From: Flaccisagitta enflata
Taxonomy: Eukaryota > Chaetognatha > Sagittoidea > Aphragmophora
Reading direction: 5' to 3'
NCBI GenBank assembly: GCA_965153355.1
Contig: OZ231126.1
Coordinates: forward strand, 57,164,001 to 57,228,000
DNA length: 64,000 bases
Numbering within the stretch: the first letter of the stretch is position 1; the number at the start of each line of letters is the position of its first letter. The notes under the pieces are model-generated. The model was not told the DNA's origin. It worked only from the letters and a program-made list of their open reading frames with translations, and made no database searches. The translations under genes were made by a program, and so were the position numbers. This document shows positions 51,101-57,799 of the stretch, piece after piece.

Positions 51101-53076
51101 AGCAAAGTTTGTTCAAAAGATGTGAAACCAAATCAACAAAAAAAAAAGTTGTATAGAGTGCTTGAAATATGGAAAACTTAAATCATCTGTTAGGTAAAAA
51201 CATTATATAACAACATAATGTTTTAGTTAATACTTCGTGAATTAATCAAGGAATTGCCTAGGTGTCAGTGTACTTTTTTCCAAGGTTGTATAAGGCTTTT
51301 TGTGATGAGCTTATAAACAATTTGTTAATCTGTGTAAAGACTGTATCATAGTAATAGAAAAGTTATAAAAATTGCTTTTAACAGCAAACAAGGCCGGATA
51401 CACAGCTGCCCTAGTTGCGTGTGGGTGAGCAGGAGCTGTATTTGAGGTCACTTGATCATTTGAGCAGAAGCGATGAGGCTAAAGACCGCAAAAAAAGCAA
51501 TAAAGTAAAGTTTGACCGATGGACTGATGGACCAATAGATGGAGAGACCGTCAAAGCAGGGTGTAGAGTCTAAAAATTGCATGGCTTCATAACTATTCAT
51601 TTGTACTTTTTTCCTATTCAAATCTGTATTTTTTTTTTTTTTATCATCCTTTTCCATTTCTTTTTTTTTTCCTCTTTTCTTTCCCCTTTTTTTTTCTTTT
51701 TTGTTTTCTTTTTTTCCTTCTTTTTTTCTTTTTTTTTTCCTTCTTTTTTACTTTTTTTCTCTTTTTTTTCTTTTGATTCTTTTTTCCTCTTTCTTTTCTT
51801 CCGCTCCCTTGGGCGCGGGGCCCTTGGCAGTGCCTATTTTGCCTACAGGTTAGTCGGGCCTAGCATTTATTGCATTTGAAATCAAAAAGAAAAGACTGAG
51901 CTAAGTGAGCTAAATGAGCTAAATGCTCAAAAAAACCCTCACAGATGAGCAGCTGTGCTCATAAACATGTTTTCTTATATTTGCATGCTCAAACATACAC
52001 ATAGACACTTCTCTATTGATCCTACACAAAATCATAAAAAATCTAAAAAAATTCAATTTGAATCTTTCATAATAAAAATCTTTAAAAAATCAAAAGGCAA
52101 AAAATATTTGTCGTAGAGTATTCTGCCTGGCGCCAAATGAAAAAGAATTATCAAATTTACTTACCCTATCAATTTCGTTTGAGGGACCAATCAGGCGGTC
52201 AAGAGCCTGAACTTTCTCATAAGAAAATGAAAACCATGTTTCTCTCGGATATGTCAAAAAGTCGAAGACTGACTTCGACTTTTTTTCCCAACAATATTGT
52301 TGCGGATGGGTAGGCAGGGGCATACAACCCCTATCCGTACCCTCCCTTACCGCATGCTCACTGATTCACACAGACAATAGCATCAAAATGCGCGTTTTCA
52401 CAAAATACAATTTGATCAAGGCGGATCATCATGGACCAACAGAAGAATGGACCTGCGGACCGACGGACAAATTAAAATGACTATTTCTCCTGTGGAGACC
52501 TCCTATCTACTAGATAAGGTGGACGTACTCAGATAATCGAACCTGTTAGATATGACTTATGTTCAGAGGACATGGCATAATTAGCATATGCTCAGATACT
52601 CATGTTTGTTAAATGATGTAGGAGATATAGCACACATGTTCAGAAACTCAAATCTCTGAGACAATATAGGATATGGCACATATGTTCTGATACTATCAAC
52701 TTTTAGATCAGGCAGTAGATATGATAAGTGGAAAAATATCCTTCACTATACCGAAAGTGAATCAAATGGAATTATGGAAGAGGGCCATGTGAACCCTCAC
52801 TGACAAGATAATACGCGCATCACTCCTAGTTCATTCTGAGACTTTTAAGATGAGGTAGTAGAAATGGCACAAATGTTCTGATACTTATATATTTTTCAGA
52901 TGATGTAGATATGGCACTTGTGACACAATTTGTGTTCTGATACTGTTACCTGCTGGATGTTGCACCTGAACTTCATCTCTGCGTCCATGACATCCTTTGA
53001 AGTATTTTTGGTGGCATTTGACCGATGATGGTGTCAAATGCCAAATAAAAAACAGAGTCCAGGCCCCAAGCAACAT
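34508..53076 (-). CDS. Gene 3: secreted F5/8C-like (discoidin-like) protein, 4 exons with long intron 1
   Basis: Proposed exons: 53076-52950, 38498-38336, 37215-37049 and 34674-34508; phases 1, 2 and 1 agree at every junction and give 207 aa. Exon 1 is signal peptide plus KCHQKYFKGCHG. Later exons carry KELSFIGGSARSSSR, SSWLSAEV, FIWYNFE, FRFVGTNDEVC, LCKDLSG, RGCQVVEEF, RCLGLKIEAVG and AALRNIRMW, then stop. The SSSR..WLSAEV..FIWYNF block is the most discoidin-like of the three genes. It lacks the expanded loop. Joining exon 1 across 14.5 kb is inference: it is the only first exon without a body and the rest is the only body without a first exon, and the phases fit. The three downstream exons are well supported. 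Confidence 0.62.
34843..34911 (-). pseudogene. Decayed copy a of gene 3 exon 3
   Basis: Translates as GTNNDVRMQNP.. ..HKDPLGRT, aligning with GTNDEVCHENS..CKDLSGRT; both cysteines and the Trp are lost. The GTAGGACC donor-like end is kept. Confidence 0.6.
34963..35036 (-). pseudogene. Decayed copy b of gene 3 exon 3
   Basis: Reads ..NKLCIS.WV, then shifts frame, then FCKDLSGGT. The frameshift between Trp and Cys marks it as dead unless only part is used. Confidence 0.55.
35082..35134 (-). pseudogene. Decayed copy c of gene 3 exon 3
   Basis: Encodes DTPDWVSLCKDL then a stop where exon 3 has Ser, followed by the donor-like GTAGGACT. Confidence 0.6.
35208..35765. mobile_element. Foldback element (558 bp, near-palindromic), in gene 3 intron
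   Basis: The left end ..AAACTGGAGGAAGGTAT.. is the inverse of the right end ..ATACCTTCCTCCAGTTTA... Inside, GTTGCTATGGAAACCAAAA and GGGAACATTGCTTAAAATT recur inverted. Related elements are at 16676-17128 and 41780-43840. An outer inverted pair (35118-35162 and 36131-36182) encloses it. Confidence 0.8.
36268..36339 (-). pseudogene. Decayed copy d of gene 3 exon 3
   Basis: Encodes GN, a stop, then DKVCNEIFDWVSLCKDLSGRT; best preserved of the copies and keeps a GTAGAACC donor. Further fragments lie at about 36155-36230 and 36384-36420. Confidence 0.6.
36759..36996 (+). mobile_element. hAT MITE fragment (396-721 family), both ends missing
   Basis: Shares the CCTTTGATTTTCTTCCC / CGCATTGCGTTACAAAATCT core and the CCCCATCTCCAAACC end region, but lacks CAGGGGTG termini. 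Lies in the gene 3 intron. Confidence 0.7.
37049..37215 (-). CDS. Gene 3 exon 3: VSFQPQ..FVGTND..LCKDLSG
   Basis: 167 nt; acceptor AACTTTACAG|ACAG, donor CTGTCAG|GTAGGA. The 55 full codons align with gene 2 from KNPGVFPTKISF to LCEDRSG. Phases 2 in and 1 out match its neighbours exactly. Confidence 0.78.
37216..38335 (-). other. Gene 3 intron 2 (phase 2) with ~135-bp tandem repeat
   Basis: 1120-bp GT..AG intron. From about 37680 to 38100 there are three diverged copies of a unit with GAGCTAAATGAGCTA, CAGCTATGCTCA and TTTCTTGTATTTGC. The same unit recurs at 39130-39360 and 51870-52100. Confidence 0.65.
38115..38290 (-). repeat. Dispersed repeat with coding-like block and GTAAGT donor
   Basis: Matches 52040-52290 in order and strand: both carry TCTGCTTGGCGCCAAATG-like DNA and the minus-strand reading ..PANEIG or ..PSNEID followed by GTAAGTAAATTTGATAATT. 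An exon-like block is possible but unproven. Confidence 0.45.
38336..38498 (-). CDS. Gene 3 exon 2: N-terminal half of F5/8C-like domain
   Basis: Acceptor TTCCGTTCCAG|AA follows a good pyrimidine tract (phase 1); donor TCGAAAG|GTGCTC (phase 2). It encodes EWREKELSF..SSSR..SSWLSAEV..FIWYNFER. A Ser/Lys/Pro-rich open frame continues to 38628 but lies upstream of the acceptor and is probably intronic. Confidence 0.7.
39010..39598. repeat. G-rich tract and ~135-bp repeat unit; no gene
   Basis: GGGTAGGTGCGG..GGGGTCGGGTGGGGG at 39020-39078; the 37680 repeat unit at 39130-39360; GC-rich GCGCGGGGCCCCAGGCACTT at 39388-39430. Confidence 0.6.
39599..40460 (-). repeat. Dispersed ~860-bp repeat (copy 2, inverted), split by a HINE
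   Basis: Matches 22424-23285 on the opposite strand, including GGGGCCCTTAGGGGCCCC and CCTCTGGCCCGGCCGCATTT. Interrupted at 39936-40098. Confidence 0.85.
39936..40098 (-). mobile_element. HINE-like element, family A, with paralogous empty site
   Basis: AGACGCGAACACGCGACTCT, GTCGGTCCGTCCGTCC, TTACTGCTCCAGCCCAACC and CGTGTATCCGGCCTTG. The matching position in the other copy of the host repeat (about 22928-22950) is an uninterrupted T/A run, giving the element limits. Confidence 0.88.
40466..40688 (-). mobile_element. HINE-like element, family A (long subfamily)
   Basis: AGTTGTGTGTTATGCAACT hairpin, CCATCCATCCATCCATCCGT microsatellite, CACTGCTCCTGCCCAAATGA, GCTCCTGCCCACCCGC and GTGCATCCAGCCTTG. 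Confidence 0.78.
40700..41795. mobile_element. Nested TIR elements (inner 41119-41723)
   Basis: The inner element has AACACCTCTCACAAAATTA ends inverted at 41705-41723. Outside it, TTTAGAATAAACCAAA (about 40734) pairs with TTTGGTTTATTCTAAAG (41735), suggesting an outer foldback. No coding frame of note. Confidence 0.65.
41930..42166 (+). mobile_element. Diverged HINE-like element, family A
   Basis: CAAGGCCTATATGGCC, three GGGCAGGGGCAGT-like motifs, GACAGACAGACAGACAGACC and GAGTCGCATAGCAAGTGACT. Confidence 0.65.
42170..42772. other. No gene seen
   Basis: AT-rich; no frames or repeats supported. Confidence 0.45.
42773..42965. repeat. (TTC)n microsatellite
   Basis: CTT/TTC run with TTTTTC interruptions, followed by AGCGCGAGGCCCCCTGAAGC, the GC-rich repeat end. 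Confidence 0.95.
43462..43755. mobile_element. Near-perfect palindromic foldback, ~290 bp
   Basis: GAAACAATTTATTCTTTTTT..ACATATGATCGTAGTACAAA..ATACCATCATTCAGCTGTGA in the left arm is inverted in the right arm (arms ~110 bp). ATCAATTAAACAA occurs on both flanks, a likely target duplication. Confidence 0.85.
43834..44441. mobile_element. TIR element, 608 bp, TA flanks
   Basis: 26-bp exact TIRs starting CTATCTTGGAAAAAATAAAA, with TA on both sides (43832-43833, 44442-44443). The interior has a duplicated ~110-bp block (GAAAGAGCTT..CGTTTAGATTTTA). Confidence 0.85.
44446..44815. repeat. Family D-type minisatellite remnant; no gene
   Basis: AGCTCAAATCCCAACCTTGAGG and diverged units to about 44605; the rest unassigned. 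Confidence 0.5.
44819..45829 (+). mobile_element. HINE-like element, family A, ~1 kb, with two minisatellites
   Basis: 5' AACAAGGCCAACACCTATAA, GTCGCGTGCAGG; AACCAGACTT then AACCAGCAGACTT units (44905-45335); AAAAATGACC units (45338-45640); GACGGACCGACCGACGG; GTTGCGTGCACGCAACT and A-run. The FWSFLVIFGH minus frames are artefacts. Confidence 0.85.
45830..46764. other. No gene recognised
   Basis: AT-rich; 46230-46330 and 46550-46690 look like diverged relatives of other non-coding repeats but I cannot assign them. Confidence 0.4.
46766..46932 (-). mobile_element. HINE-like element, family A
   Basis: AGTCGCGGACACGCTACTCT, GTCGGTCAGTAGGTCGG, TTACTGCTCCTGCCCAACAG and CCGTGTATCCGGCCTTG. Confidence 0.82.
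46933..47388. repeat. Minisatellite-like GGCCTGAGAGGGCAGATTTC units; no gene
   Basis: Three ~20-bp units at 47095-47190, family D style, then CGCGGGCCGGGAGGGGGTGC. No TIRs recognised. Confidence 0.5.
47392..47630 (-). mobile_element. HINE-like element, family B
   Basis: ATTGCGGACACGCAACT hairpin, GGTCCGTCGGTTCGTCGGTC, GGTTGGATGCCCCTGCCCAC, ATATTGTGACCTCGCGTCAC at the 5' side. Confidence 0.8.
47686..48022. mobile_element. Family D element, right end missing
   Basis: AGCAGCCCCAAAGGGGCCGA, TTCTCCTTCTCCTCCTCCG, then about a dozen GAGGCCCAAATCCCAGCCTT units. The right TIR is replaced by a TTTC tract. Confidence 0.75.
48025..48655. repeat. Polypyrimidine (TTTC)n/(GTTC)n tract, 630 bp
   Basis: TTTC, TTTTCATTC and GTTCGTTC blocks in succession. 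Phe/Ser-rich frames are artefacts. Confidence 0.9.
48656..49469. other. No supported gene
   Basis: A 168-codon frame (48482-48988) leaves the TTTC tract and continues with mixed residues (..LVPCSPCKDDSND..CAAKNCHHKKD..). It is unrecognised and has no start of its own; possible exon, weakly supported. Confidence 0.3.
49470..50306. mobile_element. Tc1/mariner (pogo-like) non-autonomous element, 837 bp
   Basis: Starts TA|CAGTGGGAACCCGATTTAAC and ends GGTAGTCCACTG|TA. Subterminal GTTAAATCCGAG / GGATTTAAC-type repeats recur inside. AT-rich, no transposase frame. Confidence 0.75.
50307..50625. other. No gene seen
   Basis: AT-rich; AAAGATATCTTCGCTTCTAGAA-like motif recurs at 50605, otherwise nothing. 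Confidence 0.45.
50634..50957 (-). mobile_element. hAT MITE, complete (324 bp), 8-bp TSD
   Basis: CAGGCCTGTATATTCTTGAG and CTCAAGAATATACACCCCTG termini; AAAAAACT at 50626-50633 and 50958-50965. Confidence 0.92.
50966..51386. other. No gene seen
   Basis: AT-rich; resembles 50400-50630 loosely (Gln/Lys-poor, TCTTTATAAA). Confidence 0.4.
51387..51577 (+). mobile_element. HINE-like element, family A (long subfamily), hairpin deleted
   Basis: AACAAGGCCGGATACACAGC, GTTGCGTGTGGGTGAGCAGG, GACCGATGGACTGATGGACC and AGGGTGTAGAGTCTAAAAAT: the palindrome arm is missing between AGTC and TAAAAA. Confidence 0.8.
51620..52120. repeat. Polypyrimidine tract, GC-rich end and ~135-bp unit; no gene
   Basis: T/C-rich 51625-51805, GGGCGCGGGGCCCTTGGCAG at 51810, then the GAGCTAAATGAGCTAAATG / GCAGCTGTGCTCA unit of the 37680 array. 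Confidence 0.65.
52292..52478 (+). mobile_element. HINE-like element, family B, 3' truncated
   Basis: AACAATATTGTTGCGGATGG, GTAGGCAGGGGCATACAACC, short GACCTGCGGACCGACGG; no hairpin. Confidence 0.7.
52530..52945. repeat. Degenerate ~65-bp tandem repeat
   Basis: About six diverged units with GATGTAG..ATATGGCACATATGTTC and TGATACTCA. Ends at the gene 3 exon 1 donor. Confidence 0.6.
52950..53076 (-). CDS. Gene 3 exon 1 (or orphan first exon of a fourth paralog)
   Basis: MLLGAWTLFFIWHLTPSS is a clear signal peptide, and KCHQKYFKGCHGRRDE aligns with GKLRYFKECRGLKEE of gene 1. The donor CAGCAG|GTAACA is phase 1 as in the paralogs. No body exon lies within 10 kb downstream on this strand. Confidence 0.65.
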
Positions 53077-53140
53077 CTCTTCTTTCTGTATTTATGCAAT
53101 AAAAAACTGCAGATTGACGAATTTTATCATCATAGAAACA

Positions 53141-53330
53141 CAGGCTTGTATATAATCGAGGGGGGAAATCAGAGGGTTTGGGGATGGGGAAGGGAAAGGA
53201 AGGGGGAAAAAAGAGAAAAAAGAATATTTGGGGAAAATATAACTTTTGACAGTACCAAATCATAAAAATTGATTAGTAAACCATAATTTAACACCATTTA
53301 AACTGTAAATACACTGCTTTATTGGTTTAT
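53141..53330 (-). mobile_element. hAT MITE fragment, one end only
   Basis: Starts CAGGCTTGTATATAATCGAG and keeps GGTTTGGGGATGGGGAAGG and TTGACAGTACCAAATC; the other terminus is missing. Lies just upstream of gene 3 exon 1. Confidence 0.75.
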
Positions 53331-53519
53331 GGCGATGATGAAACAATATCAGGAGAAAAAGCCAAAATGTTAAGTCAAACTGTACCCTGTTAAATGACAA
53401 TGGACACAAAATGATCGGTGAAATGCGGACAAGGCCTACATGGAGATCCCAAATGGATTTGAACAGAGAGGGTCGGCTTGAAAATGACTCTGAATGAATA
53501 CGCAGACTTTTATGCGCAA

Positions 53520-53662
53520 GCAATGAAGAAGAAGAGGAAGATGATGAAGAAAAAGAAGAAAAGGAAAACGAAAACGAAAAAGAAAAAGAAAAAGAAAAAG
53601 AAAAAGAAAGAGAAAAAGAAAAAGAAAAAGAAAAAGAAAAAGAAAAAGAAAAAGAACAAGCC
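53520..53662. repeat. (GAAAAA)n purine tract
   Basis: GAAAAAGAAAAA hexamers preceded by GAAGAGGAAGATGATG; followed by CAAGCCCGACCGGGCAA, which occurs inverted at 28573-28590. Confidence 0.9.
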
Positions 53663-53817
53663 CGACCGGGCAACGATGCGTCCGGACTTTGTCTCTGCAT
53701 GTATTGATCATGTGACATACATGGAGAGACAGATGGGCAGATGGACAGACAGACAGATGAAACGGCAAGAGTAGTAACGGAGGCTCTCAAAACATGTTTG
53801 TCGCTCATTAGATTTAG

Positions 53818-53941
53818 TATAGGATCTCATCGTGGCAAAAATCAGCCGAAAAACACGGTTTTTGCACAGGCGTAACAGACCGACCGACAGACTGACCGAC
53901 GGACCGACTGACGGAGGAACAAACCCTCTTATAGAGATGCG

Positions 53942-53942
<1 letters not shown>
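53818..53942 (+). mobile_element. HINE-like element, family E, hairpin cut by (GAA)n
   Basis: AGGATCTCATCGTGGCAAAA, TTTTTGCACAGGCGTAACAG, GACCGACCGACAG..GACGGACC, CTCTTATAGAGATGCG then the GAA tract in place of the second hairpin arm. Confidence 0.72.
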
Positions 53943-53974
<32 letters not shown>

Positions 53975-54082
53975 AGAAGAAGAAGAAGAAGAAGAAGAAG
54001 AAGAAGAAGAAGAAGAAGAAGAGGAAACAGAAGAGGAAGAAGAGGTAGAAGTGGAAGAAGAAAAAGAAGAAGAAAAAGAAAA
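53943..54082. repeat. (GAA)n purine tract
   Basis: GAAGAAGAAG run joining a truncated E element to a B element 5' end (AAGTGATGCGGAGTCACAAT at 54088). Confidence 0.92.
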
Positions 54083-54084
54083 GG

Positions 54085-54118
54085 GACAAGTGATGCGGAG
54101 TCACAATATCGTTGTGAA
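54085..54118 (+). mobile_element. HINE family B 5'-end fragment
   Basis: ACAAGTGATGCGGAGTCACA ATATCGTTGTG, then A-rich DNA. Confidence 0.65.
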
Positions 54119-54600
54119 AAGAAAAAGAGAAAAGGATACAAAATAAAGCTTGAGATTAAGAAAGACAGAAAAAAAGAAAGAAATTAGACAAAAAAAAAAA
54201 ACAAGAAACAAAGAAACAAACAAATAAAGAACGAAAGAAAGAAGGAAACAAAAAAGAAACAAACAAACACACACCCGACAAAAAATGAGAGAGAGAGACA
54301 CACAGATAGACATTCAATGGGTTAAACAGAAAATCAATCAGACAGACAAACAGACCAACACAGACTAACATACGCCTACGGAATGAGATCGACGGGCATT
54401 TCTGTTAATAGAATTTCTGGCGGTAATAAAACCTTGTTTGCATTTATATCAAATGGAATCCATAAAAGTGTTGTATTTGCATTGACATCGGAATTACCAA
54501 AATTCAGGACAAATAACCCTACATTCATATTCTCTGGAATTGAAATGGTGATAAAAGCGGAACCCAATCGATGACACCAGTCAGAAAAGCACCGTCGGAA
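54119..54600. other. No supported gene; A-rich then an open segment at 54376-54590
   Basis: 54376-54590 is open on both strands (minus ..NMNVGLFVLNFGNSD..PPEILLTEMPVDLIP then stop; plus MRSTGISVNRISGGN..). Composition is protein-like but I recognise neither reading. Confidence 0.25.
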
Positions 54601-55245
54601 AAACACGCACGCACGCAAGCACGTAAGCATGCACGCATGCACGATAGCAGGTGCGCATACACGCGCGCGCACGCAAGCACGTAAGCATGCACGCAGGAAC
54701 GCACACACGCACGATAGCAGGTGCGCATACACGCTCGCGCGCATGTCAGCATTCACGCAAGCACGCACACACGCACGATAGTAGGTGCGCATACACGTGC
54801 GCACATAAGCACACACACAAGCACGCACGCACTATAGCAAGTGCGCATACATGAGCGCGGATGCAGGCATGTAAGCTTGCACGCAGGAACGCACAATAGC
54901 AGGTGCGCATACACGCGCGTGTGCATGCAAGCACGTAAGCATGCACGCAAGCAAGCACACACGCATGATAATAGGTGTGCATACACGCGCGCACGCAAGC
55001 ACATAAGCACACACGCAAGCACGCACGCACGCACAATAGCAGGTGCGCATACATGCGCGCGCACGCAAGCAAGCATGTAAGCATGCACGCAGGAACGCAC
55101 ACACGCATGATAGCAGGTGCGCATACACGCGTGCGCATGCAAGCACGTAAGCATACACGCAAGCACGCACACACGCACGATAGTAGGTGCGCTTTCACGC
55201 GCGCGCATACGCAGGCACGCACACACGCACGATCAAACATACAGA
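54601..55245. repeat. GCAC-rich minisatellite, ~75-100-bp higher-order unit
   Basis: Units contain GATAGCAGGTGCGCATACAC, GCGCGCACGCAAGCACGTAA and GCATGCACGCAGGAACGCAC, about eight copies. Ala/Cys-rich minus frames are artefacts. Confidence 0.9.
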
Positions 55246-55309
55246 CAAATACACACAAGATTGAAAGCAAGAATGCATGTAAATTTCGGTAAGCTCGCAC
55301 ACAAGCAAG

Positions 55310-56185
55310 AATCGGCTCAATTTTGGCATTTGAACAAAACACTATTTCCAAGTATTTTTCATGTTCCATTTGCACATCAAGAGCCCAATCTCATTGGAGA
55401 ATCCATTTGGACTTGGTCTAGGCAAAAACAAAAAATGCTGTAGTGTAGTGTAGTGTACTATATTTTTTTTTGTCAAAATGATACATTTTTCTAGGTAGCG
55501 CCCCCCTACCCGCAGTGTTTTTCGATGAGGAATTGATTGGTGAGGTCAAAAATGCAAAAAAATGATGTTTAGAACTCCCCCAGGCCCGGTAACGAGCATT
55601 TTTGGCATTTTTAGCGATTTTTGGTCAATTTTGGAATCCCCTGAAGGTGCAATCACATCAAAACCTTCAAAAATACTCAATTATATTTTCTTTAGACAAA
55701 TAAAGGTCACCTGAGACATTTCTGGGGAGCCCTGCCCTTGTACAGAGGATTTGCTGCGTTGTGGGCCCCGTTTTGAGCATTTTTTAGCAAAAAAATGAGA
55801 AAAAATCACAATATTCATGGCAGATTGATTTGACCGTCCATACACTGTTTTAAATAACTGTGACAGTGATAGAGAACTATTCAAAGCCTATATCTTGTGT
55901 GCAATTGGGCAGGATTATCAATTTATCATGAATTTGGGCCGGGGCAACTAAAAGATAACCCCATAGATGTCCAAATAACCAAGAGTTAAACTGTTCAACC
56001 GCTTCATAGCCATAAAGTTATGTTTTTATTTATTAGTGGGCAATTTCTGCTTTTAAAAGTGCCCCTACCCAGATACTCCAATAGCTCCTTTCACTACTGC
56101 CCCTGCCTAACAGCATTACAATGGGCCATTTACGGTGAAAGTGATTCTTCTTGCTGGAAAAGGTGTCTTTATCATGTGTCATGGG
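55310..56185 (+). repeat. Left arm of a large inverted duplication
   Basis: Contains GCATTTGAACAAAACACTAT, GTAGCGCCCCCCTACCCGCA, CAGGCCCGGTAACGAGCATT and GGGCCCCGTTTTGAGCATTT; all occur inverted in 58500-59690. No gene. Confidence 0.88.
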
Positions 56186-56268
56186 GTAAACCCACTCAAT
56201 TTTCTCAGGTTGTAAACTGCAAACCATCGCTTGACTTGACCTTCAGTTATAGAATAAAGACCAATATA

Positions 56269-56459
56269 AACAAGGCCGTATACACTCCCCCCCAGTCGCG
56301 GACGGGTGGGCAGGAGCGGTATAGCAAAAAATACACATATTTTGTTGGGCAGGGGCAACAATGCCGAAATCGCTTGCAAATCAAAAATGTGACGGACCAA
56401 CCGACCGACAGACCGACCGACACGGCAAGTTCTAGAGTCGCGTGTCCGTGACTAAAAAT
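56269..56459 (+). mobile_element. HINE-like element, family A
   Basis: AACAAGGCCGTATACACTCC, CAGTCGCGGACGGGTGGGCA, GACCAACCGACCGACAGACC and AGTCGCGTGTCCGTGACT plus A-run. Confidence 0.82.
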
Positions 56460-56511
56460 TGATGCTGTGAGAAAATAATTATTGTGAGCAGAGAAAATGT
56501 GACAGATCGTT

Positions 56512-56965
56512 TTTGGGCAGTGGTCACAAAGGGGTTGATGACCTATGTTTTCACATAGAGGAATTTTCTTCTTCTCCTTCTTCTTTGTAATCCCCCCCCC
56601 CCACCTCCAGGTTATATCACAGCTTGAGATAAATCCCAGCTTGAGTCCTAAATCCCAGTCTTGAAGCCCAAATCCCAACCTCAAGGCTCAAATCCCATCT
56701 TAAGGCCAAAATCCCAACTTTGAAGCCCAAATCTTAGCTTCAAGGGTGGGATGTGAGCGTCAAGGCCATGATATAGGCCTGGAAGTGGGGAGGGGGACAG
56801 AGAAAGAGATAATTTCTGCTGCCCTGCTCCAACCTTCAATTACCATCATTGACCTACCTAAGCAGGGCACGGGAACCACTGTCCTCTAAACGCTATTGCG
56901 CCTTTTTTCTTTTTTTCTTGTTTTTGAGAAGAGGCCCAAAAGGGTAAGATGACCTACGCTTTCAC
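56512..56965. mobile_element. Family D elements, two partial copies
   Basis: 56512-56790: GGGCAGTGGTCACAAAGGGG.., AAATCCCAGCTTGAG units. 56815-56965: CTGCTGCCCTGCTCC, GCAGGGCACGGGAACC and GATGACCTACGCTTTCACC end. Confidence 0.65.
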
Positions 56966-57087
56966 CTATCAGAGATGCAGATTTATGGTAGCAGGAATTG
57001 AAATGGGAAGCAATGAGGGAGGGGAAAGAAGAAAGGAAAAGAAGCAAAGAAGGAAAGAAAGACAACAGGAAATGAAAAAGAAAGAAA

Positions 57088-57298
57088 ACAAGGCTAAGGA
57101 TACACAACTAATAAAGTGGCGTGCGGGTGGGCATGTGCCATATTTGAGGTCACTAGACCATATAGGCAGGAGCAATGAGTTCAAAGATATGCTCAAAAAG
57201 CTCAAAAACGGGGGACCGATCGACCAACTGTCTGACCAACCAACCAACCAACGGACAGAGGGATGGGTGGTTGTAGTTGCGTGCACGCAACTAAAAAT
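57088..57298 (+). mobile_element. HINE-like element, family A (long subfamily), cluster copy 1
   Basis: AACAAGGCTAAGGATACACA, GTGGCGTGCGGGTGGGCATG, GACCAACCAACCAACCAACG and AGTTGCGTGCACGCAACT plus A-run. Confidence 0.82.
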
Positions 57299-57303
57299 AA
57301 AAG

Positions 57304-57497
57304 AAACAAGGTCGGATACACAGCTTCCCTAGTCGCGTGTGGGTGGGCAGGAGCACTGCTGGAGAAGGTCACCAGGGTATCTGGGCAGGAGCCATATGCT
57401 CAAAAAGCTCAAAAACGCCAAAAAAGTAAAACAGGGACCGATCGACCAACTGACCAACATAGCGGGGTGTAGTCGCGTAGCACGCAACTAAAAATAG
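57304..57497 (+). mobile_element. HINE-like element, family A, cluster copy 2
   Basis: AACAAGGTCGGATACACAGC, AGTCGCGTGTGGGTGGGCAG, GACCGATCGACC and AGTCGCGTAGCACGCAACT; starts 6 bp after copy 1. Confidence 0.82.
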
Positions 57498-57571
57498 TAC
57501 ATTGAGAGGTGGGAAAATATAAAGAAAGAAAATGATAAAGTATGGGTTAGAGCTTTGGCAGCTATCTGGAG

Positions 57572-57752
57572 AATAAGGGCGTATACACGGCTACCAAAGT
57601 CGCGTGCGGGTGGGCAGGGGCAGTTATAAAAAAGGGTTTTCATCAATTGAAAAAACGCCCGTAAACACCGAAGAAAATTACATGGATGGATAGAGAGACT
57701 GACGGACCAACCAACATAGCGGGTCATAGTCGTGTAGCACACAACTAAAAAT
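57572..57752 (+). mobile_element. HINE-like element, family A, cluster copy 3
   Basis: AGGGCGTATACACGGCTACC, AGTCGCGTGCGGGTGGGCAG, short GACGGACCAACC and AGTCGTGTAGCACACAACT. Confidence 0.78.
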
Positions 57753-57799
57753 TCTGCTACGCGGCAGCCTGTGAAATCTGCACCTCTGTCACCTATATG

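Larger units (their letters stand above)
38499..52949 (-). other. Proposed gene 3 intron 1 (14.45 kb, transposon-filled)
   Basis: If exon 1 at 52950 belongs to gene 3, this phase-1 intron holds a dozen or more of the listed elements. Without a transcript the joining is inference. Confidence 0.45.

Noticed and set aside
54376-55375. Cys/Ala-rich multi-repeat proteins on the minus strand
   Set aside because: The repeated ACVRA/VCAY pattern is the GCAC minisatellite read in several frames; no signal or domain.
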